Source of the DNA: Syngnathus acus
Lineage: Eukaryota > Chordata > Actinopteri > Syngnathiformes > Syngnathidae
Direction: 5' to 3'
DNA: 64,000 bases
NCBI RefSeq assembly: GCF_901709675.1
Contig: NC_051094.1
Span: 4,801,001 to 4,865,000, forward strand
In this document: positions 1-12,900 of the stretch, in pieces
Position numbering within the stretch: the stretch's first letter is position 1
Layout: each line of letters begins with the position of its first letter
Translations under genes and position numbers: made by a program
Notes under the pieces: model-generated
The model's input: the letters and a program-made list of their open reading frames with translations, nothing else
What the model was told of the DNA's origin: nothing
The model's database searches: none

Positions 1-169
1 GCAAATTGCTGTTTTTGCTCTCAAGCCACACCCCATCAACTGTCTCTTTTATTCAAATACTACGTACCCCAATGACTAGTATCTTTCTGATGCCTGCACA
101 ATCCACATCTTTGCGAAAACAGATCCGCCAAATCATATTGCACGGGGTCCGCACTTGGCTTTCTAAATT

Positions 170-233
170 ACAACACACAAATAGAAAACAACAAATCCAC
201 CATGTCACAACACACAAATAGAAAACAACAAAT
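170..233 (+). repeat. Two-copy direct duplication, period 37
   Basis: A 27-base A/C-rich string beginning acaacacacaaatag occurs at 170-196 and again, identical, at 207-233. This looks like a simple local duplication in non-coding DNA. Confidence 0.7.
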
Positions 234-1772
234 GTCACCTAAATGAGAAGACACTTTATTTAAAATATAACTTGCAAAAACATACAATACATGTATTGCG
301 TTTCTATTCAGTGAGACGTGATTATCGACTTGCTTGGGGATTTCTGTAAAACATAATACAAAAAAGCTAAATTGATGCATCTATTTGCACACATTTATTA
401 CACTATGCCCACTTACTGAAGTGTCTGTCAGCTGTGCCCTGGGTCAGAGGTCAGAAGCGCGTACACGGGTGACTTGCAATCCGATGCCCGCCGCCACGGG
501 TAGAAAGTGTGTCGCGTCGCGGTCATCGAGCATGACCGATTGTGACCTGCAGTGCCCAGAAGTTGTGTCTTGTAAAAAGTGTCAATGGTTTAGTGTCAAA
601 TAGCAATGATTTGTTGTACTGTACTTTCCGGGGGAGATTTGCTATTAAGAAGGAAGCGCGAGGTTAGAAAAACACGGCGGTTGCTCACTTTCTGTTGTCT
701 CTGTCGTAGTCTCACTGTTTGCGAGAGGAGGAAAAATACAATGACGTTAGCTTGGTTGGCCGCGGCGTAGGCAAAAGCTCAAGAGTGTTCACCTGCCACA
801 TGTCGTTCGCCGGCGGGCTGCTTTGGACTGCTCGCCGCTGTTGGGGAAAATAGAACGTTATTGTACAAAAAACTGAATTTTATTTCATTTTTCTGAATTG
901 TATTTTGCCAAATATTGGGATCAGCTATCTAAAAAAATTACCCCCTAAATAGAATAATAATGATATATATAAATAATAATAATATGGATTATATATATAT
1001 ATGTGTATATATAGTTTATTCAATTTAGTTCATAAAGTGATAATTTTAGAAAATAAATTAAGCAAACATTCTTTGTTTATCTTACCATGTATTTTGATAA
1101 TAAATCAATTATCTTATGAGAAATTAACTTTATTAAAAAAGTCCTACATTTTTTTATTTAAAAATAATAAAAAAATAAAGTCAAACTGAATGCCACAAAT
1201 AAAATACTTCAGGATTGTTAATAATCAAAGTATGAGGTGGGCCAGATTAATGAGTGAGAAAACAAGCCTAACTTTGCCCATCCCTACTTTTAACTTATAC
1301 CTTAGTAAAGGTTTAACTACTGGAACAAATTTTGAGGTTGTGCATCATGTTTGACTTTGACATTTTTTGCTAAGCAGTCAAAGTTGCACACTGACATTCC
1401 CCTCCACCCACTTTCATACAAAGACTTCCTCTTTCTTCTACTTTGTTCCATCGCGGTTTCTTTTTTTTTTTTTGACCCCGGCGAGCCTGGGAACAAAGCT
1501 AAACCTCCTAGCATATGGAGGGAGGGGCACGTACAATGCCGGTCTGTGCGTTCTCGCCGGTGCGGACCTCCTCCTGAGGGCGGCGTTGTCGGCGTGTGGT
1601 TCTTCAAGGTTCTGTGGGAGCCGGTCCCGGGCGTGGTTCTCCTGCTTGGAGAGAGATGTCATATTGCTCAGGTTACTTCACATACAATAGATTATATAAC
1701 AGAATAGATACATAATACAATGGTAAATTTACCAGTTATGCTCCAAACAATTGTCTGAAATCATCTTTGCCA

Positions 1773-1990
1773 ATTGAAATGAATGGAAATGACATTAATC
1801 CGTTCCAGGCCCAATCAAAAAACATTTTTGAAGCTTTTTTTTTTTTTTTTCATAAAATAGCACTCTACAGTATTTTACTTTTTAGAGTTGGAACAGAACA
1901 ATGTGACTGCTAAACTACTGTACTGTCGTTTTTTTTGGCAGAGGATAAAGAATATATGCCTATGATTGCTCTATTGCATGTGTTGCCACC
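1773..1990 (+). repeat. Dispersed repeat family, copy 1
   Basis: The copy starts with the block gaaatgaatggaaatgacat followed by taatccgttccag. It continues through a T run and a cactcta/ttttactttt block, and ends near 1985 after gataaagaatatatg. The same blocks in the same order occur at 51372-51675, and shorter pieces occur at 11181-11285 and 25884-25922. I do not recognise the family. Confidence 0.6.
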
Positions 1991-2680
1991 TTTTTTGTTC
2001 AAATACAAGTCGTTTAAATGTGTAGCGCAAGATCTACAGATGAGGGAATGTGATTTGAAATGACTGTCCATTATTTATTACGCCGAGCAAATGTGCTGAG
2101 CCATGCACCGGCCAAGAGCAGACACAAGAGATGCCGAGCATTACTGTATTGCGGGCGTCCCGCGTGGAGGGACGAGGATCAGTGAGTGCAGCAGATGGGA
2201 TCAGGGAGTCCAGTCCAGGTGGAGTTACATTTTCACCTTGGTATTCCTACAGAGGAAGAAAATGCACACGGCGTTCGGACGCTATGTCCAGTGGAGAGAG
2301 ATGGGAAGGGGTTTATTATATACGGTACAGTGTTTATTTTACAGAGGGTGAGGCCTCACGATTATGTGATGTATAAGCAGAAAGCATCTCAGAGTATCAA
2401 AGTGGGGCGGGGTTGTTCTCCCTGGGAACCTGCGCTTTGCCTGTAGATTGACTTCAATGTGTCAGGAACTTTATGATGTTGATGATATGATATTTGTAAA
2501 TGTCAGACTCAAACAGGACGTTTTGCACTACGATGAGGCAGATTCAGAAGATAATAGATGTCCACCGAAGTTAAAAAGTTGATTAGTAATATATGTCAGC
2601 GGCTGAGTTACACTTAAGAGGGTGCTTTTGACCCACTTAGGTACAAGGTGATGACCAGAGTACACAAATTGGATGTCTAC

Positions 2681-5628
2681 CTTCAAGTCCAGTATGTGTT
2701 TGAGTTTAAGGCGAAAGAACTCTTGCTCCTTCAGTTGGATGAACTCCTGACAGTTGGCGAAGCTCTCGGTCATCTGTAAGCAAAGCAAAGGTCAGGAAAA
2801 GAATCCGCGTGAAGCAGAGCGTGCGCACGGTGGAGCGCTACCTTGTGAAGGATGGCCTCCAGCTCGCTGATCCTCTCTCGCAGATGTTTGTCCTTGGAGC
2901 GCACGGCGTCTAGTTCACGCGCCAGTTGCCTCTTCTCTTCCCTGACAAAGGCCAGCTCCCGTGTCTGCCGCTGGCTTTCCGCGTTTTGATAGGACCCTTC
3001 CTATTAGAAACGAGGAGGAGATGATTGGCTTCCTTTCAGATAAATACTCTCTCCAGTCGTTGAATGAAATGTCAGCTTACTTTTCTGTCATTTTGTTTTG
3101 GGTGGCCGTCATTCACCTGATTCACTTTTTCCAGAGTTTCCTCCAGATGTTGGACTCGGGCTTGAAGAGCGTTTGTCCGCCCCCCTTCCAGAGTCCTCAT
3201 GGCACCCCTGACCCGGTCCAGCTCCGTCTGGGTGCTCTTCAGCCGGCCCCGGAGTCTCTGCACGACGTCGCGGTGCTCGTGGCAGGCGCAGCTGCGGAGA
3301 GGCTGCAGCTTTGTGAGCTCCTCTGAAAAGGCGCCAGCAAAATTCAGAGACCCAACGATTTTGATACAAGCTTTAAAAAAGACATTTGCTTCACAGAGCC
3401 TCAATCGGTCATGGTGATAAACGTACCAGTGATGGCGAGCCGCTGATTCACCAGGCTTTCCGCGTGTCCAACCTTCAGCTGGTTCATCTGGGTGCCGAGG
3501 AGGGCATTCTCCCGGTGAAGGTCGTCAATGGTCAGCTTGCTCTTCTCCAGCTGAAACCGGAGCGTCTCCACAAGCTTATCTCTGTCCTTCAGTTCAAGCC
3601 TCAGGGTTTCTTTTTCGGCGAGAAGGGTTCCATGCCGGCTCAGAGCTTCATCCAGTTGACAGAGGGGCTGAAAATGTCGATTTGAAGCAGCTGTCAAACT
3701 CGCAAGAAATACGCAGCACTTATTGAATTGAAATGAAATTTGATTTGCCTAAAAAAATTTTGATTCAAATAAAATTAAATTCAAATTTTATATGAACAAA
3801 TAATTGAATGATGAATAAATTCATGTTAGTGTTTAAAATGTTCAGGTTACCCGTTTGGTTTCTCGGTCACTGGCTTCCTGCTCTCCTCCCGGGGTCTGCA
3901 CCACCTCCTGGGACCTACACCGGACGAGGTCACTGGTCTTCTGGAGGAAGAGGTGCAAGCACAGTGGGGCTCACCACATGGAATCATCTTCATCACAACA
4001 GCTAATTTTTTTCTTCGTCTGACAGGGTTGACGGCAGTTCACTGACCAGCTGCTGCTGCAACGATGTCCTGGAAATACGTTTTCACTTTAAAATGTTGAC
4101 TCAATGGGGTAAGAAATGTCATAAACCTTCACATTTATGTACCTTAGAAGTTCCAGCTTGGTGTTGATGCGATGCCCGCTGTCTTTGGATGAGCTCAGTT
4201 TGTGGTTCAACATCTCCACCTCCTGGCCAACACTTGTAATAAGCTCTTCCATTCTAACAGGACACGGAAGTCATTTTTATGATACATTTGGTCCCCCTCT
4301 TTTTAGAGTGGATACAAAAAGTCTAAACACCCCTCTTCAAATGCCAGATTTTTTACATAAATAAATAAATGAATAAATAAATGAATGAACGAATAAAATA
4401 AATAAACAGACAAATAAATAAATACATACATAAATGAATAAATAAAATCTATTGACTGATTAATGAATTGCATAAAGTCACATCAATTGTGGATTGTTTT
4501 ATCTTGGTCTGTTTATTTTAATATCACAAAAATGTAGCATTTGAGCAGGGGGGTGTAAACGTCTATATCCACCATATGTAAATTTAGACGGACATTTACC
4601 TGCCATTCTGTCCGTTCCGAGGGTCCCTATGCCTTACGACTTCTTCCACTGGCTGCTGAAACACAGAACAATCGGACACAGTGTGCAAACTCTCCGTCAA
4701 GTCAAGTCAATTTTATTTATCTAGCTCTTAAGCCCTTATGTCTCACTTACTTTTTTTTTTTTTTAAATTGATGAATCTATTATGTGCTGATAAAACGAGT
4801 AGCAAAAATTCTCTGTCTTTACAAACCTCACTAAGATGCATAACATCCTCAATTTCCTGGGCATTCTTTCTTCTGGGCCTGACATCCCTCTGACATTGCT
4901 GGTGCGTTAAACTGTCCAAAGATGGATCTGCTAAAGAAAAAAGCAGGTTCACAGAATCAAAAATAGTCACATGCTTTGGATTCGGTCCATTCATTTAAGT
5001 CGTACAAATGCTTTTGGATTCACAGCCAAACTTCTCCAATGCAGCTTTGGTTGCATGTCCCACCTCCTCCTGAAGCCTCTGAGTTTCCGCTGTGCACCTC
5101 TCCAGCTGCTCACTAGTTCAAACACGAAAGATATTTGTATGTTCTCAGTATTGTTGTTAAATATGGGCCATAACAATTGGTCTGAAAATTATTCTCACGC
5201 ATTGTTGCTGAACTATCCATGCCTTAAAGTTATTAAGAACGATTAAAAGTCATTTCATTTTTATCACACATTATTTCAGTGTTTTTGGTGACAATTTCGT
5301 TTGGTTCGTGTGCCGTGATATTTTTCGAATTAAGATTGCATTGGCTCAATAAAAGTTTGGGAACAGCTTACTCACTTCAAGTGTCAATCTAAACAGGTGA
5401 TAAAATCCCAAAATAAGAAAATAACAACACAAAACATTAGCTACCTCAACTCGTCCAACGCCAAACTGTTAAACCTCAGCCCAGAAACGTCCCGAGTGGC
5501 TAGAAAACACGTTTAGCACAATTAAATATCGATAAAACAATTTGGTGGCGGCTAGGCTAACATTAGCCAAGTCAGCTAACGTCACACAACTTACCAGCTG
5601 CTGGATCCTCTCGATGTAAAGCCATCAT
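2681..5628 (-). CDS. ccdc158: Coiled-coil domain-containing protein 158, short form
   Basis: Encodes a long alpha-helical coiled-coil protein of unknown molecular function. Exons read on the minus strand: 5595-5628 (start MMALHRED), 5445-5499, 5006-5112, 4827-4930, 4600-4655, about 4146-4255, a short one near 4030-4060, 3851-3941, 3427-3667, 3117-3322, 2842-3000 and 2681-2773. The later exons match the C-terminal half of vertebrate CCDC158 in order: KDRDKLVETLRFQLEKSK, then LKSTQTELDRVRG with LEGG, then FANCQEFIQLKEQEFFRLKL followed by HILDLK. Mammalian CCDC158 is about 1,100 residues, so this copy lacks roughly the first half, or upstream exons were missed. The last exon after 2681 was not found. 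CCDC158 and CCNG2 are also close together in human (4q21), which supports the call. Confidence 0.8.
4357..4447 (+). repeat. AAAT/AATG microsatellite
   Basis: About 90 bases of imperfect tetranucleotide repeat (aaat, aatg, acat units) in a ccdc158 intron. Confidence 0.9.
4693..4732. repeat. Probable SINE-type repeat fragment
   Basis: The string gtcaagtcaattttatttat, followed by ctagctctta, resembles the tail of interspersed elements common in teleost genomes. It lies in a ccdc158 intron. Assignment is from memory only. Confidence 0.4.
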
Positions 5629-6035
5629 GTCATGCCGCGATGCTATGTCACATGTATGTGACATATGTGACATATGTATGTTAGACATATAAAACACTTG
5701 GTTCTAACTCCATGTACGTGCTGAAGATAAAACTGGAAGACGAGACAACATCTGGTGCCAACGTTGACGTTACCATGGGAACTATATTAATGGCGTCTTC
5801 ATAGTTGCGACCTTTGACAACGTTCCTAAATACAGTTAGACAAATGTAATATGTTTCTCTGTGTAACTCTTAACTGAAAGATAATGCCATCAATAAAAGG
5901 TTCAGTAAAAGTCGGAGCGGGGACTTTTTAAATAATCTTCTTTTTAGGTTTTGTATTGACTCGTTTCATAGCATTCACAAACTATATCGCCATCTTGTGT
6001 CCGGAAACTGGAGCAACGTGAATGCTTTTTACTTT

Positions 6036-6055
6036 TTTTTTTTTTTTTTTTTTTT
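6036..6055 (+). repeat. Poly-T run
   Basis: About 20 T in a row in the ccdc158-ccng2 intergenic region. It could be the A-tail of a reverse-strand retroelement, but no element body was recognised. Confidence 0.8.
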
Positions 6056-6217
6056 GCGACCGAAGTTTCTTCCCTGATACGTTCAGAGACAATTTATGAA
6101 AAAAAAAGAAAAGAAACTCATCAGCTGATAATATTTTTCATCACGTCAAAAAATAAATTACTTAAACATTTCATAGCAACCGTGAACGTTCTGTCCGTTC
6201 CTTTTCTGTCAGTGTAG

Positions 6218-6236
6218 TGCATGATGGTATTGTAGT
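6218..6236 (-). promoter_or_regulatory. Possible ZNF143/Staf (SBS) promoter element
   Basis: Read on the minus strand this is ACTACAATACCATCATGCA. That is close to the ZNF143/Staf site, which has the form ACTACAA-TCCCA--ATGC. It lies between the two divergent starts, about 590 bases upstream of the ccdc158 ATG and 420 bases upstream of the ccng2 ATG. ZNF143 sites are typical of divergent, broadly active promoters. The match is by eye. Confidence 0.45.
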
Positions 6237-6637
6237 TTCCCCACCTATCAGCAGTTGTTTATCTCCGAGAATGTTTTTTATGACCGTACTTACTTTTTAA
6301 CAATGCACGTGTATTTGTGAATGTTTACACCTGGAGGCACATCCTTATCTAAGGTAAATAATTGAACCTCTTTGTACTTTGACAACCTTTCAAAGTTTGC
6401 TTATAATAAAGATATCGTTTCAATGTTTTTTTCCTTCTGGAACACACGTGACATTGTAAGCAATGTATTTTGATGATGTTTTGGGGGAGTTGCTCTTCCA
6501 GAGATACGTGACACCCAGCAGGTGTGGCCTACTCGTAAACCAAAAAGTTGCTCCAACCCCCATACACCATACACGTCCACACGCTTGTGTGTTTTTGCAT
6601 GAATCACGGTGCTCTAAAAGGATGTTCTTTTCCAGAA

Positions 6638-8630
6638 TGAGGGACCATGGAGGACTGGACAAGGCCTTCGAGAAGGAGCTGAAGTCCTGCTGTGCGCAGG
6701 AGGGCAATTTCCTTCCCAACAAGTCTGGTTTGAAGATGATGGAGTCCTCTGAGGTAAGCAACTGACCCACATTTTGCTCCTTGTGATGTTTGGCCTCTTT
6801 AGAAATGTAAATATAACTTCCAATATTCAGAGCGGCGTGTCGGCCAAATGCAGGGACGCCAAAGTGGAGGAGCTGTGGGGTTTGACCAGCTTCTTCGGCT
6901 ACAGCACGCAAACATTTGTTCGAGCCGTCAATCTGTTCGATCGATTTCTCTCACTCATCAAGGTAAGATGATCAACAGCAACAATGGAACAGAACAGAAA
7001 TAATTCATCCCTGGGTCAAACTGGTGCCCTGGAAAACTTCCATGATTATATTTAAGCCACCTTTTTCAATTTCATACAAGTCAAAAGAAACTTACGACAA
7101 CTAATGTTCAATTTGTTATAAATCTGACATATCGGTAACATAATAATGTAATGATATATTTATTCGATTATATTGACTTTGATATCTTTGATATCTTGAT
7201 GTGAGTTGAGGGTCCAAATATTAGGAACAGCTTAGTCTACCAACAACAACAGCAGCAGTAGTCCTACTGACTCTGTCACGAAGTAGGTTACACGAAAGCC
7301 CTAAGGAAGTTCACGCAAACATGCAAGAAAGTTTGAATTATCTCATCCAGAGAAGCTGGTATTTCATTTTTCACGTTGACCTAATTCCTGAAATACCGTG
7401 TCGCTTTTAGCATGTGATCACGAAACTGATTTATCGGCTCGGTGGGGATTGTGACAGACTCAACCCAAACACGTGCCGTGCGTGTCCGTGTGCTGCCTCC
7501 ACTTGGCGGCCGGTGCGACGGAGGAGGCCAAAGACGTGGCGCCCGGCCGGGAACTCATGCCGCATCAGCCACAGCAAGTTCACCGCGTCAGAACTGTGCC
7601 GCATGGAGACCGTCGTGGCCCAGAAGCTTGGTCCCGAGACCCCCGCGGTGACGGCCTTCACCTTTCTGCAACTCTACTACTCGGCTCTGAGTGCCGTGTG
7701 TTGCGATGAGGGGTAAGCACAATGAACCATCGTTTATTACACATTCCAAACCACCCACGATATGGAAAAATAACCATAGAAATTATGAATGCAGTTTAGT
7801 TGTGGACCTTCTCTGCCTTATCTTCTTGCGCTTCATGACACACCATTTCAATTCCCTTTTTATTCGAAAGGATAGAGTTTCCGAGCGTCATGAAGCTGGA
7901 AGCTCATCTGAAAGCCTGCCTGTGTCGACTTGTTTTCTCCAAAGCGAAAGTAAGGCTTTTCACTCTCCGTTTGGCTTTACCAGAGCGGCGCTGACCCAAG
8001 TTTCTTGTCCGCAGTCGTCTACGCTGGCCCTCGCCCTCGTCGCCCACGAGTTTGGGAACCTGCCGTGTAGCGCTGTGTCCAAAATGCTGCAGCACCTCCA
8101 AAGACTCACCAAGGTATGCCACAGTTATTCCTTAATATTTTTTGTTTCGATATTTTTGGATGTATTGAAAGCGGCAATTGTTTTAAAAGTGCTCTATAAT
8201 ACAGTTGAATATACATTGTCAGGTGGGCAACGGCGATCTGCGCCTGTGGCGGAACCTGGTGGCCACACGCATGACAGAGTACCGCTCAGCTCGTGCCACA
8301 AGCCCGACGGCAGGAAGCTGGTGTGGGTGGTTGTCTAAAAGACAGCGCAGAGTCTGCCGCTGCCCACTGCACCGCCTCCCGCCTGCCCACCATACCTGAG
8401 GCTGCCTGGGACCACAGACTAAGGTCACATGACTAATAATCTGAGTTGTATGCCATTGCTTTGTAGCATTGTAAATGGACATGATTGCCAAAAAACTCAC
8501 CTTTTCGCGTTTTGTCATAGTGAGGAAGAAACGAGTAGCAGCGAAGACAGTCCGTGCGGCTCCCTGGGCAGCGTTGGTGAAGGTCCTTCTCCCCGCCTAC
8601 TAGTCGTGACTTGGAAACCTTGTTTCTATA
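6638..8630 (+). CDS. ccng2: Cyclin G2, with several apparent frameshifts
   Basis: Atypical cyclin linked to growth arrest. Exons: 6638-6753 (start MRDHGGLDKAFEKEL), 6831-6962, 7458-7712, 7872-7948, 8015-8113, about 8222-8411, and a last exon from 8519. The cyclin box is clear: DAKVEELWGLTSFFGYST, then FVRAVNLFDRFLSLIK, then HSKFTASELCRMETVVAQKL. The C-terminal half has LKACLCRLVFSKAK, HKPDGRKLVWVV and LPTIPEAAWDHR, the last recalling the LPTIPEG motif of CCNG2 rather than CCNG1. The reading frame breaks within exons near 7555 (an extra base in ctcatgccgcatc), near 8290, near 8335 and near 8350, each time with conserved protein continuing in another frame. The final residues and stop are therefore uncertain. 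AATAAA signals follow near 8985 and 9010. Confidence 0.85.
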
Positions 8631-8639
8631 ACCCAAACT

Positions 8640-9954
8640 TTGGAAAGCTGTATTTTTTTACAGATCCTTGCTATTGTTCGCTATCATGGGCTATGCAAGC
8701 ACTATGTGCATTTTGTATATATAATGTAACATTCTAAGTGTGAAAATACCAGATTGAATATGCTGCTGTGTTATGAAGTTTTTATTATTTTTACTTTGTT
8801 TACCATAGATAATTTTACTGAGGAAAAACAGAACACCTAAAGATGGTGAAAAGTTTTATTTTGAATGTATCACAAAAAGAATGAGTATAGGTATTTAGCA
8901 TTATGTGTCAGTCCCTGTATAATTATGTGGCTTGAACAGTAACACTGCACTTACATATGGAAAATGAAAACTAATAAATTAATAAACACGTGCTTCATGT
9001 AAATGCTGAATAAAAATTCTACCTAACGAAAGGTTTGAAAGGAGTTCTAAAATAATGAAACGCAAATGCAATGTACTTACACGCTAAATATACCTGAGCT
9101 GGATTAAAAAAAAATTCTGAAGGCAATGTATTATTGTTTCACTGTATTTGTTACTGTAATCCTTATACCTGCCACTAGTGGGAGCTCGTGCGCCACACTT
9201 CGAGACACGACCGTTGACAGTTTTGTGAGGCAAGCAAAGGTTTCTTCACCCTTATTTGATTGAACCTCTGGAAGAGGCCACATTAGCTACATCAAAAGTA
9301 TTAAGATTTATTAAAATGCAGGAACAACAAAAAATAATACATATATTGTGGCAGAAAAAGCAGTCTTTTACACAGACTGCCAATAAGTGAAATAAAGACA
9401 AGTATAAACACGCACATCAGCAGGCATGGTCCTAATGTCCATAAATAGTTACGTAAATCATGACTAGTGTATATATATATATATTTTTTAATCATTATAA
9501 GTCTGTTGATTAGCATTTGCGGATTAAGTATATGGAGGATTTATTTCGCGTTGTTTTTCACTGCTGTGGGCGGTAAATGCTCTCCATAAATCTTAATTGA
9601 TGTGCACAAACTACCCACTTCCATTATGTTATTGGACGAGCCTTCCTGCGCTTGCGTATGTATACGCGCATCACGCACGCACTCTAGCTCCATCTCCCTG
9701 ATTAAACCAGCAGGAGGAGGAGGAGAAGGGGGAAGGCAGTAGGACTACAAGGAAGGGGGGATGACAACCATCCGAGCTCCATCCACAAACGCATTGGAAA
9801 AAAATCCCCCGCACCCGGCGACGAACGTCGCGGATGAGGGCCCGGCCACCGGCAGAAGAAGGAGCACCCGCAGAAGAAGCAGCCAGGCCGGCGATGCGGA
9901 CGCTCAGCCGAACGACTACGACGACCGCCGAGTGAAGCCGTTCCCCTCGCCAAG
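8640..9954. other. ccng2 3' UTR and st8sia3 upstream region
   Basis: No coding exon seen. The first part is AT-rich and fits a ccng2 3' UTR, with AATAAA near 8985 and 9010. From about 9650 it becomes GC-rich, with GGA repeats at 9712-9730, which fits the 5' UTR and promoter of st8sia3. Confidence 0.5.
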
Positions 9955-12900
9955 ATGGTCCGCGTGGCTCGCGCGCTGGGTCTGATCATCCGTGCGTGGC
10001 GGTGCTCATCCTGTCCGCTCATCAGCTAACGTGTCCTCTCTGCGAAAGGACAGCCTCTTCGGACGCCCGTCGGGGGGCCAGGATCATGTTCCACGCGGGG
10101 CTTCCGGTGAGTATGAGCGGGGCTGTGTTTGGAAAAGGTGAGGCCGGGTGGGAGGGAAGGGGAGGGCGGCGCGAGGGGTTGGGGATGCAACATGGTCGCT
10201 CACCTTATGCCAGCTTGTCAATTAAGTGCGGTGTATGCTTATAGAATGTCAGGTGACTTTTATGTATTTATCATTAGTCTTTCAATGTATTTTCCATCGA
10301 CAGATTGCTTGATGGCTGGCTGGCACATGATGCGGCATGCTTTGGAACTCGAGTTGTTACTTTAATACCGCTATGGATGGATTAATAGTCGACACGTAAA
10401 TATATAGATTGATATCACACGATGTGGTATGATATGGATCATGAGTTGGATGAATGCTAGATGACACGTGATCACAAGCTTTTACTTTACTTTATTCTGA
10501 ACTATAATACAAATATGAATAATATAGGGTTGATTATGTGGGTTACTGGAAACATTAGAAGCAGCTCCTGCACGCTCATTCGACTTTTTCCAAAAATATA
10601 CCACAAACAGATGAGTGTCAAAGATGGCAACGGAACCGACACAATTACACGGCAACTGTTCGGAGCACAACGCCAATTATGTGTCCTTGTCAGATCGCAG
10701 TTCGCCATGAATTTCCTGGACCCCTCCTTTATCCCGCTGACCAACGCCCTGAACGAAGAGCTACAGGGAAAGCCGTCCAAGTGGAAATTCAACAAGACTG
10801 CTTTTTTCCAGCAGAAGTAAGATATTGGGTCAGGTGTGTGTGTGTGGGGGGGGGGTTGTTCAGTGAAGCCAAAGGAAATGAGAAAGATGTGAAAGAATTC
10901 CCAGACTGTGAAAATCAAGGGGACATTCCACCTATAGACCTCTCTGGGAGGGATGTCCCTTGGAGTCATATTTGCTTTCATGTGGGATAATCACATACGC
11001 TACGAAAAGTATCAAAAAAGTACTTGGGCTGCAGAGTTAAAAAAACAAAAACGTTTTATGACGTGACGAGAGGAACATGAGAAATTTGGAGGCATTTCCA
11101 TGAAGTGCTGTGCCTTAAGATAATTTATTTATTTAATTCATTGATAGTCACCGCGCTTGTACCTCAAATTATCTGTCCACATTGAAATGAATGGAAATAT
11201 CCTCAATCCGTTCTAGGGTCTTGAAAAAAAAAATCTATTATTCCTTGTAAAAACATCTACTTAATAAAATAATACAATGTAAACAATTTTGCTTTGCTTC
11301 AAAGTACATTCTGTACTTTTGTGCCAGGAAGGACATTTTCAACTTCATCGACATTCCGCACAACTTCTCACTGACCAAAAGCAGCGTCCGTGTGGGCCAA
11401 CTGATGCACTTCGACTACTCCAGCCACAAGTACGTGTTCTCGATCAGCAACAACTTCAAGTCTCTGCTCCCCGATGCCTCGCCCATCCTGGACAAGCACT
11501 ACGGCACTTGCGCCGTGGTGGGCAACAGCGGCATTCTGACGGGCAGCCACTGCGGCTCCGAAATCGACCGCGCCGACTTTGTTTTTCGCTGCAACTTCGC
11601 CCCCACCGAGGTGTACGCCAAAGATGTGGGTCGCAAGACCAACCTGACCACTTTCAACCCCAGCATCCTGGAAAGGTACTATAACAACCTGCTGACCATT
11701 CAGGACCGTAACAACTTCTTCCTGCACCTGAAGAAACTGGAAGGTGCTATTCTGTGGATCCCCGCATTCTTCTTGCATACATCGGCTACCGTCACCCGCA
11801 CCCTTGTGGACTTCTTTGTGGAGCACAAGGGCCAGCTCAAGGTGGAGCTGGCCTGGCCCGGAAACATCATGCATGACGTCAACAAGTAAGATTGTCAATG
11901 AATTTCAACTTCTAACCGCAACAACCTGTGCGATGTATCTCAGATCTCCCAATATTAGCATAAGTTCTAACACTGAAGTAACCCAAGCTCCCGTTGTTGA
12001 CAGGACTCGAACCTGCGTAGGGAAAACCCAATGGATTTCTAATCCATCGCCTTAACCACTCGGCCACAACAACACTGAAAGCCCTGTCCAGATGCTAGCA
12101 TTAGCATAAATAAAGAATCCAAAGACTTTTTAATCACTAATTGATACCAAAATGAAAGTATGTAGGGGCACCGCAATGGTTTTCAAGGCTACCATAACAA
12201 CTTCCATTCCTTATTCTGATCATAACATTAGCATCAATGATACTACTAATTTAAGTAAAAATATCACGGGACCGAAGAAAATTCCTGTTTGTAGGAATCA
12301 AAACTGTTGGGGACAGGCAGATGCTTCATCTCCTCAATCCACTTGGCAGGAAGTAGTAGGAGTCGAGGAGCATGCCACGTCCATAAAGTACTTTGTCGGA
12401 ATATATTTGATGAATTACACTTCCACTATAAGTGACAAGATTTAATACAATATCAATACGACATAATTAAAATGTATTTATTTGTTGGCCATTCATTACG
12501 AAACATCCACCAGCTGAAGTGGATGCAGGATGTTTTAATTACAAGATAGCCATGACGTAACAGCGGCTTACCAAAACAATTTTTCAGTTTAATGACGAGA
12601 ACTACATAGTCCACTATATAAAAAAAAAATCCCTGTATTGGGATTACGGAGGGATTAATGAGTGAAGGAAAATATTGCTTCATGTGTTTTTGTTGTTGTT
12701 GCTCTTCTCTTGGACAGATACTGGAAGACAAAGAACCTTTCCCCCAAGCGACTGAGTACCGGCATTCTCATGTACACTCTGGCGTCGGCCATGTGCGACG
12801 AGATCCACCTGTACGGCTTCTGGCCCTTCGGTTGGGACCCCAATACGGGCAAGGACCTGCCCTACCACTACTACGACAAGAAGGGTACCAAGTTCACCAC

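Larger units (their letters stand above)
1..2500. other. Non-coding region, no gene recognised
   Basis: No coding exon could be supported here. The stretch is AT-rich, especially 850-1200. It holds a 27-base direct duplication (170-196 and 207-233), a T run near 1461-1472, and one copy of a dispersed repeat from about 1773. Open frames at 1351-1707 and 2103-2446 overlap each other in several frames, have no recognisable protein family and show no convincing splice context. Part of it may be 3' sequence of ccdc158, whose last exon I could not place. Confidence 0.5.

Noticed and set aside
385-603. Short open frame with several cysteines
   Set aside because: No splice context or recognisable spacing for a zinc-binding domain; probably chance.
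6638-8630. ccng2 as a processed or decayed pseudogene
   Set aside because: It keeps introns and consensus splice sites, and neighbouring genes show the same one-base indels, so sequence error is more likely.
11289-11684. Plus-strand open frame over st8sia3 exon 3 in another frame
   Set aside because: It is a shadow of the conserved sialyltransferase frame, with a low-complexity Q/R/L-rich product.
11368-11898. Minus-strand open frame of 176 codons opposite st8sia3 exon 3
   Set aside because: Antisense shadow of a codon-biased exon; no family resemblance.
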